Made by a program: the position numbers and the translations under genes. A stretch of 64,000 nucleotides of DNA, from positions 2,111,048 through 2,175,047 of the forward strand of contig NW_020170382.1 of the NCBI RefSeq assembly GCF_000524195.1, in the 5' to 3' direction. Below, piece by piece: positions 1 to 12,613 of the stretch. The first letter of the stretch is position 1. Each line of letters starts with the position of its first letter. The stretch is from Echinococcus granulosus. Taxonomy: Eukaryota > Platyhelminthes > Cestoda > Cyclophyllidea > Taeniidae. Under the pieces are notes generated by a model, which searched no databases, was not told where the DNA came from, and saw only the letters and a list, made by a program, of their open reading frames with translations.

Positions 1-633
1 AGCACAACGTTAACCCCAAGTTTACATGCCCTCGATTTGCCTTTTTAATCCATAAAATTTTAACTAGCGACGAATATAAATTGAATTTCGTCTGAAAGCA
101 AGTGTAGGAACAAATAGTTACCAAGATTGTTTTTTTCCGGAATCATATTAGACAGCCCTGATTAGTTGAAGGTTATTTACAATTTCAAGGCATATGGTTT
201 TGCATGAAAGCGGCAGCCGGTAATACCGAAGGATCTACTGCATGGTGCTGTCAATGACAAGAGTCAGTTCGTTTCAAAACCGCTCGGTGAAATATGGCCC
301 AAAGTCTTCTATAATTAATGTCATCCAAGGGAAACGGACTAAGTTTTTTTCCTTCCTGAAACTTACACAGAAGATACCCCATTTACCTCAGAAAAATGCG
401 TCCTTAAAATCATCAATCTCGAGGTTCAACTGCGAGTAACATCTTTCAGAGAAGTGTGGTAGCCACTTGGGCACCGGAAACATCTGATATGAAAAAAATT
501 ACGACCAATATCTTCCAGTCGAATCTTATAGGGAGTTAGGCCCCTTCTAAGAGTGACTTTTATTTAGTGGATGCCACTCTTAACGCTATCCTCCAGGCAT
601 ACGTACTGCATAACTCAGATGACTTGGCCTTAC

Positions 634-886
634 CCGAAGTGCAGCATTGATGGTTGAGAGGAGAGCATTTGGCACCAGGTTTGAGTCGGCAGATGGAAGT
701 GCAGCAGGGGTCCCGTCCCTGAGCCCCACCGACTCGCGATCCCGGGTCGCACTCCTCACCGGGATCGAGGCGCGAGTTGCCACACTGGCTCATTGGCAGA
801 CCAGCGAAAGGTTTCTCCTCAAAGCACAGCTCCGCTCGCGACGCCAGACAGCGGCCGATTGCGCGTCGACTGCATGGAGAGAAACG
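634..886 (-). CDS. ADAM17-like copy A disintegrin exon
   Basis: The exon opens after TTTTCCGCCTACAG in phase 0 with RFSPCSRR, the end of the protease domain. It continues through CFEEKPFAG into CGNSRLDPGEECDPG, GRDPCC, LKPGAKCSPLNHQCC and ends at TCG G|GTAAGG in phase 1. The cysteine pattern is that of the ADAM17 disintegrin domain. Copy B has the same exon with the same phases at 10957-10723. The next exon, holding the rest of the cysteine-rich part, is not visible in 1-633 and should lie outside the window. Confidence 0.85.
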
Positions 887-3800
887 CTGTAGGCGGAAAA
901 GGAAGTAATTTACGCTTAAAGCACTAAATTTTGATGGATTTGAAGCAGAAGAGGTAGACGTTGAAACGTAACCGTAGACCAAATCGGCGTGAAAGTTCAT
1001 TCATGTCCGTCACATGTCCGACATGTGCTTCCAGATATCTATATCAGGTATTATCAATATTTTATTCAAACAGTGGTTTTTTCCGGAAAAAAAAGTGCTA
1101 AATAAAATGGTCAGGATAAAATATTACGGTATTCACAAAAATTACCCATTAAAAATCCCTTGAAATATCGTGCTACACCTGCTTGTCGATGACGCATAAA
1201 ACAGAGGACACAGTAGAAATTAATCTAGAATATTCTATGAAACAGCTGTTCAAAATGGCTTCCATTTCTCAGCTAAAACTTAGCATAGTTTTGCTAAATA
1301 ATTCATTTATCTTGTTGTTCCCATATTGGAGGGACGTTTACGCCTTTACTAACTTGGTGCTTATTCAAGAAGCAGCAAACACACTGGCAACAAACTACTT
1401 AGACAGCCATATCAGATGAGTGGTGAATTTGTTAGTTTTTTTTGGAAAAAATCAGGCCAAATTCCTTGGCTTAAGCGCCGTGCAATATATATTATCTGTA
1501 TGCCCAAAAATCCGAATATAGTATTGGTTCTTTCAAGTGATTGCGGAGATCCATAATCTCAATTTCGCTAGCACCTTACCCATTCAAATATCTAAAAATT
1601 GCAATTAGAAAATGGCGTAAAATCACAAAAGAGTAATAAATTTATCCTGCCTTCAAAAATAGAGTCTACTCCAAAAAAGAAACGGTTCATGGCGTCAGTA
1701 CCTGGCGTAATGCACATTGGACACATCATTCTACACATCCTAGTCTTGCTAGTTGACCACGAAAAGATCGAAGCATTAACAAATGGAGATGAGAGTAGAC
1801 GGAAGTCGCTTTACTGAGCCGTCTGTGAGCCAGAATCATTTTGACAAAATGCTTAAAAATTTGGGGACGGAGAATTTGAGTCGAGCAATTTTGCCTTAAC
1901 AAAAAGGAGGAACCTCCGAAGAAGGAAAATGTCTCCAAGATTGGCTTTCTTTCTTGTCATAGGGTAAGAGTGCATGGGTATTGTGCCGTTAGGTGCTATA
2001 CAATATTCACTTCTTTCAACAGTTGCATACGTGCTTTCGTAGTAGTATTTCTGTGTAGCTGAATTGTCCAAGCATTATTTACTGGTACCAAAGAGCGAAC
2101 ACCCTCCTTTCAGCAGCCCAGCACTACGCAAGCATTATTCATCATAAAGTCACAATTCACTGAGCCAATGCCTACCGCAATCTGTTACATGAAACTACGC
2201 AAACGTCAACCATTGGGTGGCAGGGATTTTTAAAAGGGGACAAGTCGATCCATGTATGAAACTGTCTTCAATAACACGTCAAAAGCACAGAAGAGACTAC
2301 CCAATCTCCAAGTAGGTGGTGGATACGTCATCCGCCTTATTCACCAAAATCTACACCAATTGACGTTTACGTCTTCTATATTATAACTTTGGACCATTCC
2401 TGTTTAGTTCAAGAACTATTTCACTACGGGGACTAGATTGTGATGGTGATTTGGACAGTTAAACAAAGACTGTGTTAAACTCTTCGATCGAATCCAGATA
2501 TACCTGGCGGCGCCTAGCACATGTACGACGGAGAGAAGACATAAGGGATAAAATTATGCCAATTATTTGGACAATCACTTTCTAAATGATCGCCATAACA
2601 GTTATTGCGTGATATGCAATGAGGCAAGTTCTTGAATCGAAAGCGGACACACCATACCAAGCAGCCTAGTAACACCATGACGATGGGCAGAGAATGTGGG
2701 GGCAGATGACTCACATAGTTGTTGGCAGAGTAGCCGGGCACCGCGAAGGTGTACATGAGGAAGCGACCACCGTTCTCGGCAGAGGGGGTACACTCTGCGG
2801 TGTCGGGGTCGTGTGGCGCGCCCCAGGAGTGGCCCAACTCGTGTGCAGTCACTAACTCCGCCACGCTGCTCAGCACTTGCTCGCCCTCCGAGTCGCAGTA
2901 AGTTGTGAAGCCTGTGTTCGGTGTCAAAACTATCGAGCTCCTCGCCTTGCCCTCTGGGCCTGCATCCACGTAGTCTATCAATGAGGTAGGGGGGACGAAA
3001 GTTAATTTACAGCCCCGCCTTCAATGATGGATATATCAGACAGGCTGAAACTACGCATCTTGGGTACTTACACCTAACATGATTTGATGAGATGAGGTGA
3101 AAGCAGGTGTGATATAAACCTGCGTCCCTTGACTACTGCTTTTACCAACTCCGATGATTGCATCCATAAATCCGTGTAGTTAGCCTAATTTGTAATAGAT
3201 GATGATCGTCTTCATTCTTTAATTCAATGCTTGTAATGCTGTTAGAGACTGCCGCTAATTCTAATTCAAAAGGTGCTTCAGATAGGTATTTCGTCCGACC
3301 AAAATGAAAAGATGGGGGATAAACTGCGTTCCCTTTTATTTCCAATGGTCTACACGCCAACTCTCGAGAACATACTGTGAAATTTGTACGTACACGTTTA
3401 TTAAGGAGGGGGGCCTAGTTATTTTAAAAGTTTCTTTATCACTTAGGTATTTTAGTAGATGGAGATAAATACTTGTCATTTTATTTCCTTTGATCTGTAC
3501 GAAGCTACAGTTGAAAGGGACTTCCTAATATGGTTACTAAACCAATACTACTAGATCAAGAAAAAAATTCGAGGTGGTGCCACGCTTGACTGACACCCGA
3601 TTTCCAATAGTGAAGCTTTTTGAATTTGTCAGAGAAGCCCATAATTTATGTATTCGTGCGTTTAGCATCAGAGGTGAAATTGAAATACATCAAAAGTTGG
3701 GATTCAGAGCACACTATCACAAAACCCTGTAAGAAACGCTTAATAAACCTACAGATAGTCAGTGGCTGTCTTCCCCCTTCCAACCACGAAGAACACTAAT

Positions 3801-6188
3801 TTAAAGTTATTTTCGCGACTCCAAAGAATGAATCCAAAAGACAAAGTTAATCACTGGTCTTAAAATTAAAAATAAAATAGAAATGTACTTTGAAGAGAAA
3901 TGAGAGTTACTGTTGAGAGCACAGATATTTAAATCAACAGATAAATCTTTAGTTATCTAGGCAGTGCTTTAGCTTTTCAAACATATAAAAGATTAGTTTT
4001 AAAAATATAAATTGACGTCAACCGAGTCGTACCACGAAAAGAATCCAAGTTTTCAATGCAAAAGTTTTTTTCGGGCTAAAGTAGGCTATCTTAGATTAAA
4101 GGTCGACTCTCTTCAAAAAAAAATAACCAAATACCCAAGTGTTAATTTATAAATACTGATCAGAAGTGAATTTTCGAGGTAAAACCATATCCCGTAAGAC
4201 GATAAACAGGTGAAATTTGTCATAAAAAATCCGATAATGTCTTCAATGAGACCAAAATTTAAATTGGTTAGTAAAAAATAACTACCGAAGCAGCATATTT
4301 TAATGTATTATTTTCATTAACCTTTGACAAGCATAACGACGAAACTTAGACCCACCATCCAGCTGGACCAAGCGTTTACAAATAACAGCGTGAATTTTAG
4401 GAAGCAAAAACCTACTTTCGACAAATTATCTGTAGAATGGCTGCCCTGTGGTAAATCTTACCTATTAAAGGGGTGTAGAACTTACTAATTGACGAGCAAA
4501 TGCCCCCTAGGTGGTGCACTGAAGGACCAGCCATCCATGACATGCCCAAAACACCGAAAGGATTCTTGGAAAATGTGAGGAAGTGGTGGAGACACGCACT
4601 TGTAAAATTCCTTCTACTGAAACTCTAGAAATCATTCCAGTGCCGTTTAACATGACAGGTAAACGTAGTATGGCTTACTTTTTATGAGTGAAACTTACAC
4701 TTAGCAAAGCTTTTGCAGAGAACACCTCATGAGAGGCAGGAGTAGGACCTGTTTCGATTGATATCTGCAAAAGTCAAAAATAGTGCAATTTGTTCGACTC
4801 ACGCCCTTTATGTAGAATCCGTAACCACGTTGTGAATCATTTCCGTTCTCAACATCAATAAATTCGGTAGACATAAAAATTTCGTTTACTCTATTGAACG
4901 CCTTCACCTATGAATGGATGGATAGAATTGCGATGCAGGTAAGCCTACGATGATGTCCACGGTTTTCGCGTAGTCATGACTTCCCACATGAGCAAAGAAA
5001 CTATAATCGGCAACAAAATGAAGACCACAAAATCTTTTAGCGGGCGGCAGTCCACGCCTGTGTCGCATTTTCCGATCTTCAATGGATACGGGTCAATAAT
5101 GAACACCAAAACACACCATTCGAAATGATCTGGTTATATTTAGCAAGAGGAGAAAGCTTGTCATACGACAGTGATCTATAAAAACAGAATTAATTTAATC
5201 AGAAAGTCACATGTTAGGGAGAATAACATCGCTCAAACGGTATGCCAAAATTTTCGGACTGGTAGACCATTGTTCAAAATACGAAAGGGGCTGGATGAAT
5301 AAAAATATGGTTTGGAATAACGCCAAACCTCAAAAAGGTAAACCTCCCCATCAGTTTTTATAGTAGCGTAGAATTCATCTCTCGATCCAATTAAAATGTT
5401 AACCTTAGAGTCTGCATCGTTTTTCAGATGGCCATGTAGCTCCTCAGGTAGCTCAACTTTGTGACGTATAATTTCATCGCCTTGTATTAAATTCAGCTCC
5501 GTCTTGTAAATCAAAGTAGAAGATAAATTTAATTCGATCGAAAAATTACTAAAGAAGTCAAACTTGCAGAACAAATACAACTTACCGACCTAAGGCAGCA
5601 AAATATATGCTTGAAGGCACAGCTTTCGATCTTATTGGGTGATTTATCACATCGTAAGCCAAAAGGTTTTTAAGCTCAATTCCTGTTTAATTGAAACAAT
5701 GAACATTTGTGCAAGTATATGCAAAGGCCAGAATTTATACCGGCTTAGGTTTTATTTGAAAAACCTAACAAGTGTACTGATCGTATCAAACATCAAACAA
5801 TTGGGAAAAACGCAAAATAAACCTTCCAGTAACAGACTTCATGCTACTTCCAAAAAAGTCAAGTGAATAAGTGATCCTATGGGTAACCATGGAGCATATA
5901 GCGCTTATCAAAGCTAGTAAATATTTTTACAAATACGTAGCGTAATAAAGTCGCATGTAATGTATTGCACATTGATAAAATACATAGACACCCGGATGGA
6001 CCGGGAAACGGTTTTCTAAAATTTTCAATTTGTAACATTACAAAGAACTTGACGAGTACGAGTAGAACGTGGATGAGAATGCGTAGCAAGAAGCGTTTAG
6101 AATAAAGTAGTATCAAATACGTACGATTAGCAAAGGATACAGGGAGACTAAGGAATATGATCTGTGCAACACAAGACAAAACATGCAT
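634..6188 (-). CDS. ADAM17-like metalloprotease, copy A (3' end beyond the window)
   Basis: A zinc-dependent membrane sheddase of the ADAM10/17 type. By family knowledge it would cleave ectodomains of surface proteins after furin removes its prodomain. Exons read on the minus strand: 6188-6125 (candidate signal peptide), about 5589-5329, 5290-5211, about 5085-4949, 4907-4803, 4764-4699, 4624-4486, 2974-2715 and 886-634. Most junctions agree in phase. The order is prodomain, basic RHRR site, protease with HELGHSWGAPHD, then a disintegrin domain with CGNSRLDPGEECDPG, which closely follows ADAM17. The membrane-proximal, TM and tail exons must lie left of position 1. The join between 5211 and the furin-site exon does not agree in phase, so an exon (perhaps the cysteine switch) may be missing there. 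The paralogue, copy B, lies directly upstream on the same strand. Confidence 0.8.
2715..5085 (-). CDS. ADAM17-like copy A catalytic domain exons
   Basis: The catalytic domain is spread over about 5085-4949 (RHRR furin-like site, then FCGLHFVADYSFFAHVGS), 4907-4803 (VNEIF...GYGFYIKG), 4764-4699, 4624-4486 (ACLHHF...GVLGMSWMAGP...GGIC) and 2974-2715. The last exon holds the zinc site HELGHSWGAPHD with all three His ligands and the catalytic Glu, and the Met-turn region FLMYTFAVPG with its Met. All junctions from 4949 onward agree in phase. Three of the introns are only 41, 38 and 74 nt. The domain looks active. Each short exon was placed by alignment with human ADAM17 and copy B. Confidence 0.82.
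5211..5589 (-). CDS. ADAM17-like copy A prodomain exons with a 38-nt intron
   Basis: Two exons, about 5589-5329 and 5290-5211, are separated by a 38-nt GT...AG intron (5328-5291). Reading through it gives a stop. Removing it joins TDGEVYLFE to PLSYFEQWSTSPKILAYRL, which follows the ADAM17 prodomain (TDGAEYNIEPLW...MLVYKSEDI). The first exon also carries FSIELNLSST and ELHGHLKNDADS, which align with the prodomain of copy B. The donor after 5211 is AT|GTGACT, less canonical than the AACTA|GTAAGT at the same place in B. The 5' edge at 5589 is uncertain. Confidence 0.75.
6125..6188 (-). CDS. Candidate signal-peptide exon of ADAM17-like copy A
   Basis: ATG at 6188 opens a short hydrophobic segment (MHVLSCVAQIIFLSLPVSFA) that has the form of a cleavable signal peptide. 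It ends at a donor-like AATC|GTACGT. It lies about 0.5 kb upstream of the first recognised prodomain exon of copy A, where a type I membrane protease needs such an exon. No homology supports it beyond position and hydrophobicity. The exon or exons linking it to 5589 were not found. Confidence 0.4.
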
Positions 6189-6802
6189 GTTTTTGTTTGA
6201 GAAATTGTAAGCTTCGAAATCCTATAACACTATAAAGCCCAGGGATAGCCTATACGAAAATATCACTGCACGAATTCTCAACCTTGGGGCTGTGCTTGGA
6301 TGATTAAAACATCTTAAATAAGGTTTATCAGATAATGAAAGCATGTCTTAAGAAATTATTTCGCATAACATCATAAAAAATAATACTTTACTAAATGGTC
6401 TGCAGCGAGGAGCCAGAGAATGTTGGAGTTTTGTTGTAGAAAAATATATTTTTGCCTGATGTGGTAAAGGAGTCCGTGGTCCTCTCTTCCACTTATACTT
6501 TCACACCTTTTAGACGAGAAGAGTGCTCATAGAATTATGTCCTTTATTTGGACGGTAACTTGGGTGTGTACGGGTTCTCAAGGCTTAGGGGGACCTGAGT
6601 TCTTCATCTCAGCTGCGTCAAGTGGTTAGTATAACTTTACCGAGTCTCACCCAAAAGGCGTTGTTAAGCCAAAAGAGATTGAATTACTGATATCTGTACA
6701 ATATTTTCGGGTCAAACGAAATACTTGCGTTGACTTTGAAAGCCAAATAAGCGCTACAATTCTTGACACTCCATTCTTGTACTCCCTAATTCTGTGCCTT
6801 AC

Positions 6803-6883
6803 AAAGGAACCTTCAAAATAATCAGGTTCTCTAGTAGGTAGGATCTGCCATACGTAGCTTTGGGACGTAGAAGGCTCTTCCAA
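6803..6883 (-). CDS. Candidate cytoplasmic-tail exon of ADAM17-like copy B
   Basis: An 81-nt open segment lies between TTTAATTCGTAG and the donor TTT|GTAAGG. It is phase 0 on both sides, as the TM exon requires. It would encode a polar stretch beginning LEEPSTSQSYVWQILPTREP. It sits where the tail of copy B should be, before the start of copy A. There is no clear homology to the vertebrate tail, which is poorly conserved, so this rests on position, splice sites and phase only. Confidence 0.3.
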
Positions 6884-7950
6884 CTACGAATTAAACTGCG
6901 AGATTTTGAGCTTGCCGTTATTTTAAGTGCAGGGGAATTTCGTCAGAATGTCATGTGGCTGAGATGAAAGCTGGAATCACGGACACTGGAGATCCCGCTA
7001 CGTTAAGCCCACAACCACAGCAGGTAATGGCCTGCTGGACCTCCACAAATTATTATGATGTTCATTCTAGTATGATTTGAAGGGCAAAAGTCAGGATTCC
7101 ATTGTGCTAATCCGCTAAAGTACTAGATCTTTTAGGGGCAATCACGATTTCACCAAGGATGGGATTTAAGTTAATTTTAGAAAGGCCTTTGTCATATTTT
7201 TCAATCCGAAGGTTTCTTGCTGGAAATATTAAGTAAGTTTTGAAATACCTCCCCACTTTCCATGCACTATCGTACCATTAAGGAGAATTTTCGACAAACA
7301 ATATAGCCCAGTTTTCACAACACCTAGTTAGTAAGCCAGACCAACAGCCTCCATTATACGTTATTGGTATCTTTTGTACTTGTCGCAGAGTCTCGAGTTT
7401 TTGTTACTCTTGAAGAACGAAATCTCGACCTCTCGCGCAAATTTTGAATCCTTGATATTGAGGCATTGGTAATTCTTCGCCGCGTCTGAGCCAGGTTTTC
7501 GTCCTATAAGCACATTATGTCGTATATAGAATTTAGAATGTACATTAACATGGAAATGGAGGCTTCACAGCAAACTACATGGTGCTCTAGGAGGTGAAGG
7601 GGGTGCACTTCAAAGTAAAGTCTGATTATATTTAACAGCTGAAGGTTATCCAGTAATATCTGATTTTGTAACCATGTCGACTCTTTCGCTTAAACTCGAC
7701 GTATTTGTCAAAATGTAAAAAAGTGTCCAAGACTATGAAATTCATTGAAAGGTTGTATGAAGGCAGAAATAGCTGACAAATTAGGTTATTAACAGCTGTA
7801 ATTTCTAACTAAGGCTGCATATTTCCATGGCAATTTTCAACCAAGGTGAATGTGGGTCACTTGAATAACGGGATATCACGTGTCGAGGAAAAGCAGGGGC
7901 TAAAAAGTTCCAGAAGCGGCGAAGTTGCTAGAAGATTCCTGCAAACTTAC

Positions 7951-8039
7951 CGCAATGCAAATCAGCAAACATAGCGGAACCCAGACAAGAACACTGAAGG
8001 CAATCACTAGGTAAATTATGTGGTCCCAAAACTTTTGCG
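7951..8039 (-). CDS. ADAM17-like copy B transmembrane exon
   Basis: After TTTTTGCTTCAG the frame reads QKFWDHIIYLVIAFSVLVWV, continuing PLCLLICIA. This is a single hydrophobic helix. It aligns with human ADAM17 RFWDFID...SVLVFSLIFWIPFSILV, which fixes the identity as ADAM17-type. The 5' phase (two bases completing a Ser codon) fits the exon ending at 8283, and the exon ends at GCG|GTAAGT in phase 0. The cytoplasmic tail must be on a later exon. Confidence 0.82.
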
Positions 8040-11000
8040 CTGAAGCAAAAATATTTTGATGTAGGCATTCAACAAAGGTTTAATAAATCTTATTTAAAGC
8101 TTTTAAGAAGGAATGACAAGATGCCCAGAAATATGAATAATTGGTGTTACTGTTTTACGCAACTTTTAAATGGGTTGTTGCTACAGGGGACAGTTTTATA
8201 AAATAAAACTGTTCTACCTTAGTAGGTAAACATGTAATTACGTGAAGGCGAAAAATAAAGAGTTGTACATTTGTCTACTTACAGAGAGACTCGCCACCAA
8301 GTAGGTCTACAATACCACTAAAACTAGCGTCCTTTGGACCGATCAGCTTGAAGCACTTTCCCCGTTTACATCGTCCATTGGGGCAGGGTGTGACATCGTC
8401 CAGGAATAGGATGGCGAGGCCCTTGGGGTTGGGACTGTCGACCATCTGATCGCTAGCGATAGCGTAATGCAGCTCCTTCACCATGTCCCCATAAGCACCA
8501 AAGTTAGCACGCATCTCAACTCGTGTCAATGCAAGGATGAGGTCCTTTCGGTGGGGCGCCGAGAAGTTGCCGAATTCGAGGGCTCGAGAGGCGTTGTGGC
8601 TCACCACAGCGAGGATTGGGCGGCAGACGGTGGAGAAATTCCCACTTGCGTACCTCCATGTTGGATCTACGGCTAACTTGAGGAGGCAGCAGACTTTACA
8701 TGAATAGGGCTCTAAAAATGTAGTGGAACGATGTACGCACTTTACTTTTGATTCCTCAGTTGTCCTGAAATAGACAAAAGCTCATTTTTGAAATGACATG
8801 ACACAAGTTGCTTCACAATGCTGACCAAGAATAGCTGAGGGGACATGAGTTAAGGATAGCTTAATCCAAGTTTCTCCTGCAAGCCATGTTTAGATGAAAG
8901 GCACATTTTGAAAAGGTCTGAGGGAATTCTCAACGGGCTTCAGCACCTAACACCATTGCTAAATACTCAAATACTCCTTTCTCAAACATTGTATCCTATG
9001 TGCATAGCTTAACGAATTCATGAAATTATGTTAAATGTTTTTATCTGCTAAACAAGTTGACCCCTCTAGTCATATTTTAGAAATATGTGAGCAAAAAAGA
9101 ATGTGTATAAGCGAGTGTTTACCATCTTTATTCCTCTTGCAAAAAATGTCTGGTTCATTAACACAATTTTGCTAACATATACGAATAACTAAAGTATTTT
9201 ATTTTCTTTTCCTTTTTTAAATGCTAGACGATTGTGGTATTTATAAGAAACTAAGGGCGTAACTACCAAATTACATGCAAGATCAGGAATTGTAAAATCG
9301 CAAGTGGAATGCACGCATGAAAAACAATTAAGCAGCTCAATATCCATAGCTTGAAGGCCGATCTGATAAATTCATATTAATTACTAATTTTGTGTGTAAT
9401 AGTTCTGCACCATCATTTAGAAAACACTAACACATATCTTGTGGAATTTTCCTCAATTGGGTGTACTTGTCCAACTCCGGAACTGCAAGCATTGGTCATG
9501 AACATCTTTTGAAATGCCACACTAAATAATTTTAATCCTCACCGTCGCACTGACAAGGTTTCAGTCCAATTCGCGTGCAAAAGTCGATGCACCTGCCCTT
9601 AAGGCAGATACCATGTTGGTAGCACTTCTTGTTGGAGAGTTTACGAGGGCCTGGACATGTGCCCGAGTTGCCTGTGCAGAAGCCTTTATCTAGACAAGGC
9701 GTTGCAACCGTCGGTATGGCACACGACACATTTGCAGGCTTGATTTTGCAATCTAACAATAGTGCAATTTGAAAATAATTTCTTCATTAGTCGATACAAG
9801 GATGAAGTAAGCTATTCCTCTTGATTTTCATGATGCTATGGTTTAGTTATCCCTACTGTCAAACTGTTGACTAATTCGAGGTCTCAATCCCTCTGCATTC
9901 GATTGAGCGGGCGCTTAAATCCCCGCGGATTGCACTTTCCCCTGCCAGCATGGGTTTCGACTCATGTCAGTGGCCCCTCGGGCTTCCTGAATGTCAGCAA
10001 TACACTTTTTGTCATTGTACTGACTTCTTACGACTTCAGAAAAGACCTGGGGACGCTATGCTACTATTTCACCCTATTCAACTAGTCAATGCATCTCTTT
10101 CGCATTCACAGTGAAGTAAAGTTCTGCTGAATGGAAACCTTATGCTTAACTAAAGCTCTGTGTTGGCAATGTAAAGCTTACTTCTCATGACACACATTTA
10201 TATTTTATAAATTAAATAAGCACTTATTATCCAATGCACCCTGTCTAAATTATCCATTAAAAAATTCCAAACCGCTAAACCTTGCGTCGTTATCAATAGT
10301 TAAGCCTCAATCAAAAGCAGCATTGTTTATTGAAATAGGCTGGAAAAACTCGAAAATTAAGATGTACTGCAGCGGTTAGAGAAAATCTGCAAGATATTCG
10401 AAAATTTTGCAAATCCATTTCTTAGCAATTAGCTGAATGTAAGTTGGCACCTTATTACATATATTCAAATAAATATTTTAACGTAAGTACTTTTATGCCA
10501 TTCAATTTAATAAAAAAAACTTGCACAAACACGTTTCATGAACGTAGGCATAAAGCACCTTAACTTAGAACATAAATATCAGTTAAGCGTCCACATTAAA
10601 GAAAAGTTGAAAAATTAACTCTGGGTTAATTTCAACGGTAAGAACTCAGTTTGTAGAATAATTTGCTGCCACAACTCTAAGCTAGCCAGCATGAGCAAAT
10701 TAAGTGCAGAATTCGGTCTCACCATTAGTGCAGCAGGCATGATTCATGGGCGAGCATTTGGCGCCAGGACGGAGATGGCAGTTGTGGCGGCAACAGGAGT
10801 CCCAAGTTTGGGGACCCGCCCCGCCCGGGTCGCACTCCTCGTTCTCGTCGAGGCGCAGGTTGCCACACAGCTTCTCCCCTGGCTTGTCCGGCAAAAAGCA
10901 GTGCCCGAAGTTGAAGATGCATGCGTTCATGCGATTCAGGGAGCAAGGCGAGAATTTCTAATCGTGAAGATGATATGGGTTAAGTCTATTGCATTGCATT

Positions 11001-12554
11001 TATTTTGGCATGGGTTTTAAATCAGTGGTTCGAAAACAGTAAAGTAGCAAGCAAGTAGGAAGGGCATGTAGCCAAAACAGACTTTTAGAAAATCCTAAAG
11101 GCTATGTAAATCTTATTCATACTTTTTTTGAAAAATACTCTTGAGAATAATTTGTTGCTAGAAATGCTCTATAAATCCATTCACAGCTTTAAGGAAGCAG
11201 GTAAACTTTGAAATAAACATTTAAATCTAACTGCAACATTAAATTTCAACATTATGGATTCAGTATGAATGCGGATCCCTTTAACAATGAAACAGAAATG
11301 TTTTTAATGGAACCGAAATGGCAGATATCTAAGGATTGCTCTTCAAGTCTCTTGAAATCCTTATTGGTAAAGTTAACTCATCGTTACTTGGGAATTGCAT
11401 AAATGTACGAAAGTGGTTTACATGTGTGATAATAGCGAATTTTCTAAGCGAAAACTTAAACGTACTATGCTACTCTCAGGTGGCGTAAAATATACTAAAA
11501 GTGACAATTTTTGTAAATTTGTTCGCAAAATCAAATTTTTTAATTTGGTCGCGCCCCAAAAGCGCAGAAAGCAGCTAACATTCTGAATCACTTAACTAGC
11601 TGTAAGGATTATGGTGAATTCTGGTCGTAGTTGAAGTTTATTGGTATCTTTACTTGATGGAAACTATGCCAGTAAATCTTTGCTTAAGTTATCAGTGAAC
11701 TTGCGAAAGTAGATGCAGAAGAAGGCGATTGCATTCTGATAAGTGTAACAATTCCCAGGCTATAACTAACCATCGGTCAATGAAGGGAAAAAACCCCTAT
11801 CATAAACTATACAACAGTCACTTAAACGCGGCATTGACATAATGGGAGTTAAACTAACTGGCTATCCTCTTCAAATGCACCAAATCGTTTAATAGTATAC
11901 TGTTTACTCTGCAGGACACAAGAATGCAATTACCAAAAGTATCCACCGAAATGGACCAGAGTTACCAATGCTCACATAGTGGTTGGGCATCATGCCGGAG
12001 ACAGCGTACTTGTTGAGTAGATAGACGCCTCCACGCTCGTTCTCTGGCGAGCATAGAGGCGTGTCGGGGTCATGTAAAGAACCATAGCTGTGGCCTAACT
12101 CGTGCGCCATCACCAGCTCCGCCGAGAGAGCCGGCACTGGCAGCCCATTGGTATTGAGGTAGGAGGTGAAGCCCGTGTTCGTGTTGCCTCTCATGGCTGC
12201 CAGAGATGGGATATTAAAGTTCATTGTGCCCATTAGCATTACGGGCTATGTGACATGAAATTGATTTGAGTCTTTACTCCGGACATTAATCTATCTTTGT
12301 GTTAGTTGAGATCTACTAAGTAAATAGGAATTGGACGTATAACTGCCATAAGTTGGGAGTCTAAATTTTCCAGGGATTCGCTTGCTTTCGTTTTTTATTC
12401 ATTTTTTCACTTTAGACTGAACCGACCTTCTAAAATTGCTATCGCGAAATCACTNNNNNNNNNNNNNNNNNNNNNNNNNNNNNNNNNNNNNNNNNNNNNN
12501 NNNNNNNNNNNNNNNNNNNNNNNNNNNNNNNNNNNNNNNNNNNNNNNNNNNNNN

Positions 12555-12613
<59 letters not shown>

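Noticed and set aside
5877..6124. The rest of the 103-codon frame that begins with the copy A signal peptide
   Set aside because: After the donor-like GTACGT it reads as hydrophobic and Cys-rich sequence with no ADAM similarity; treated as intron.
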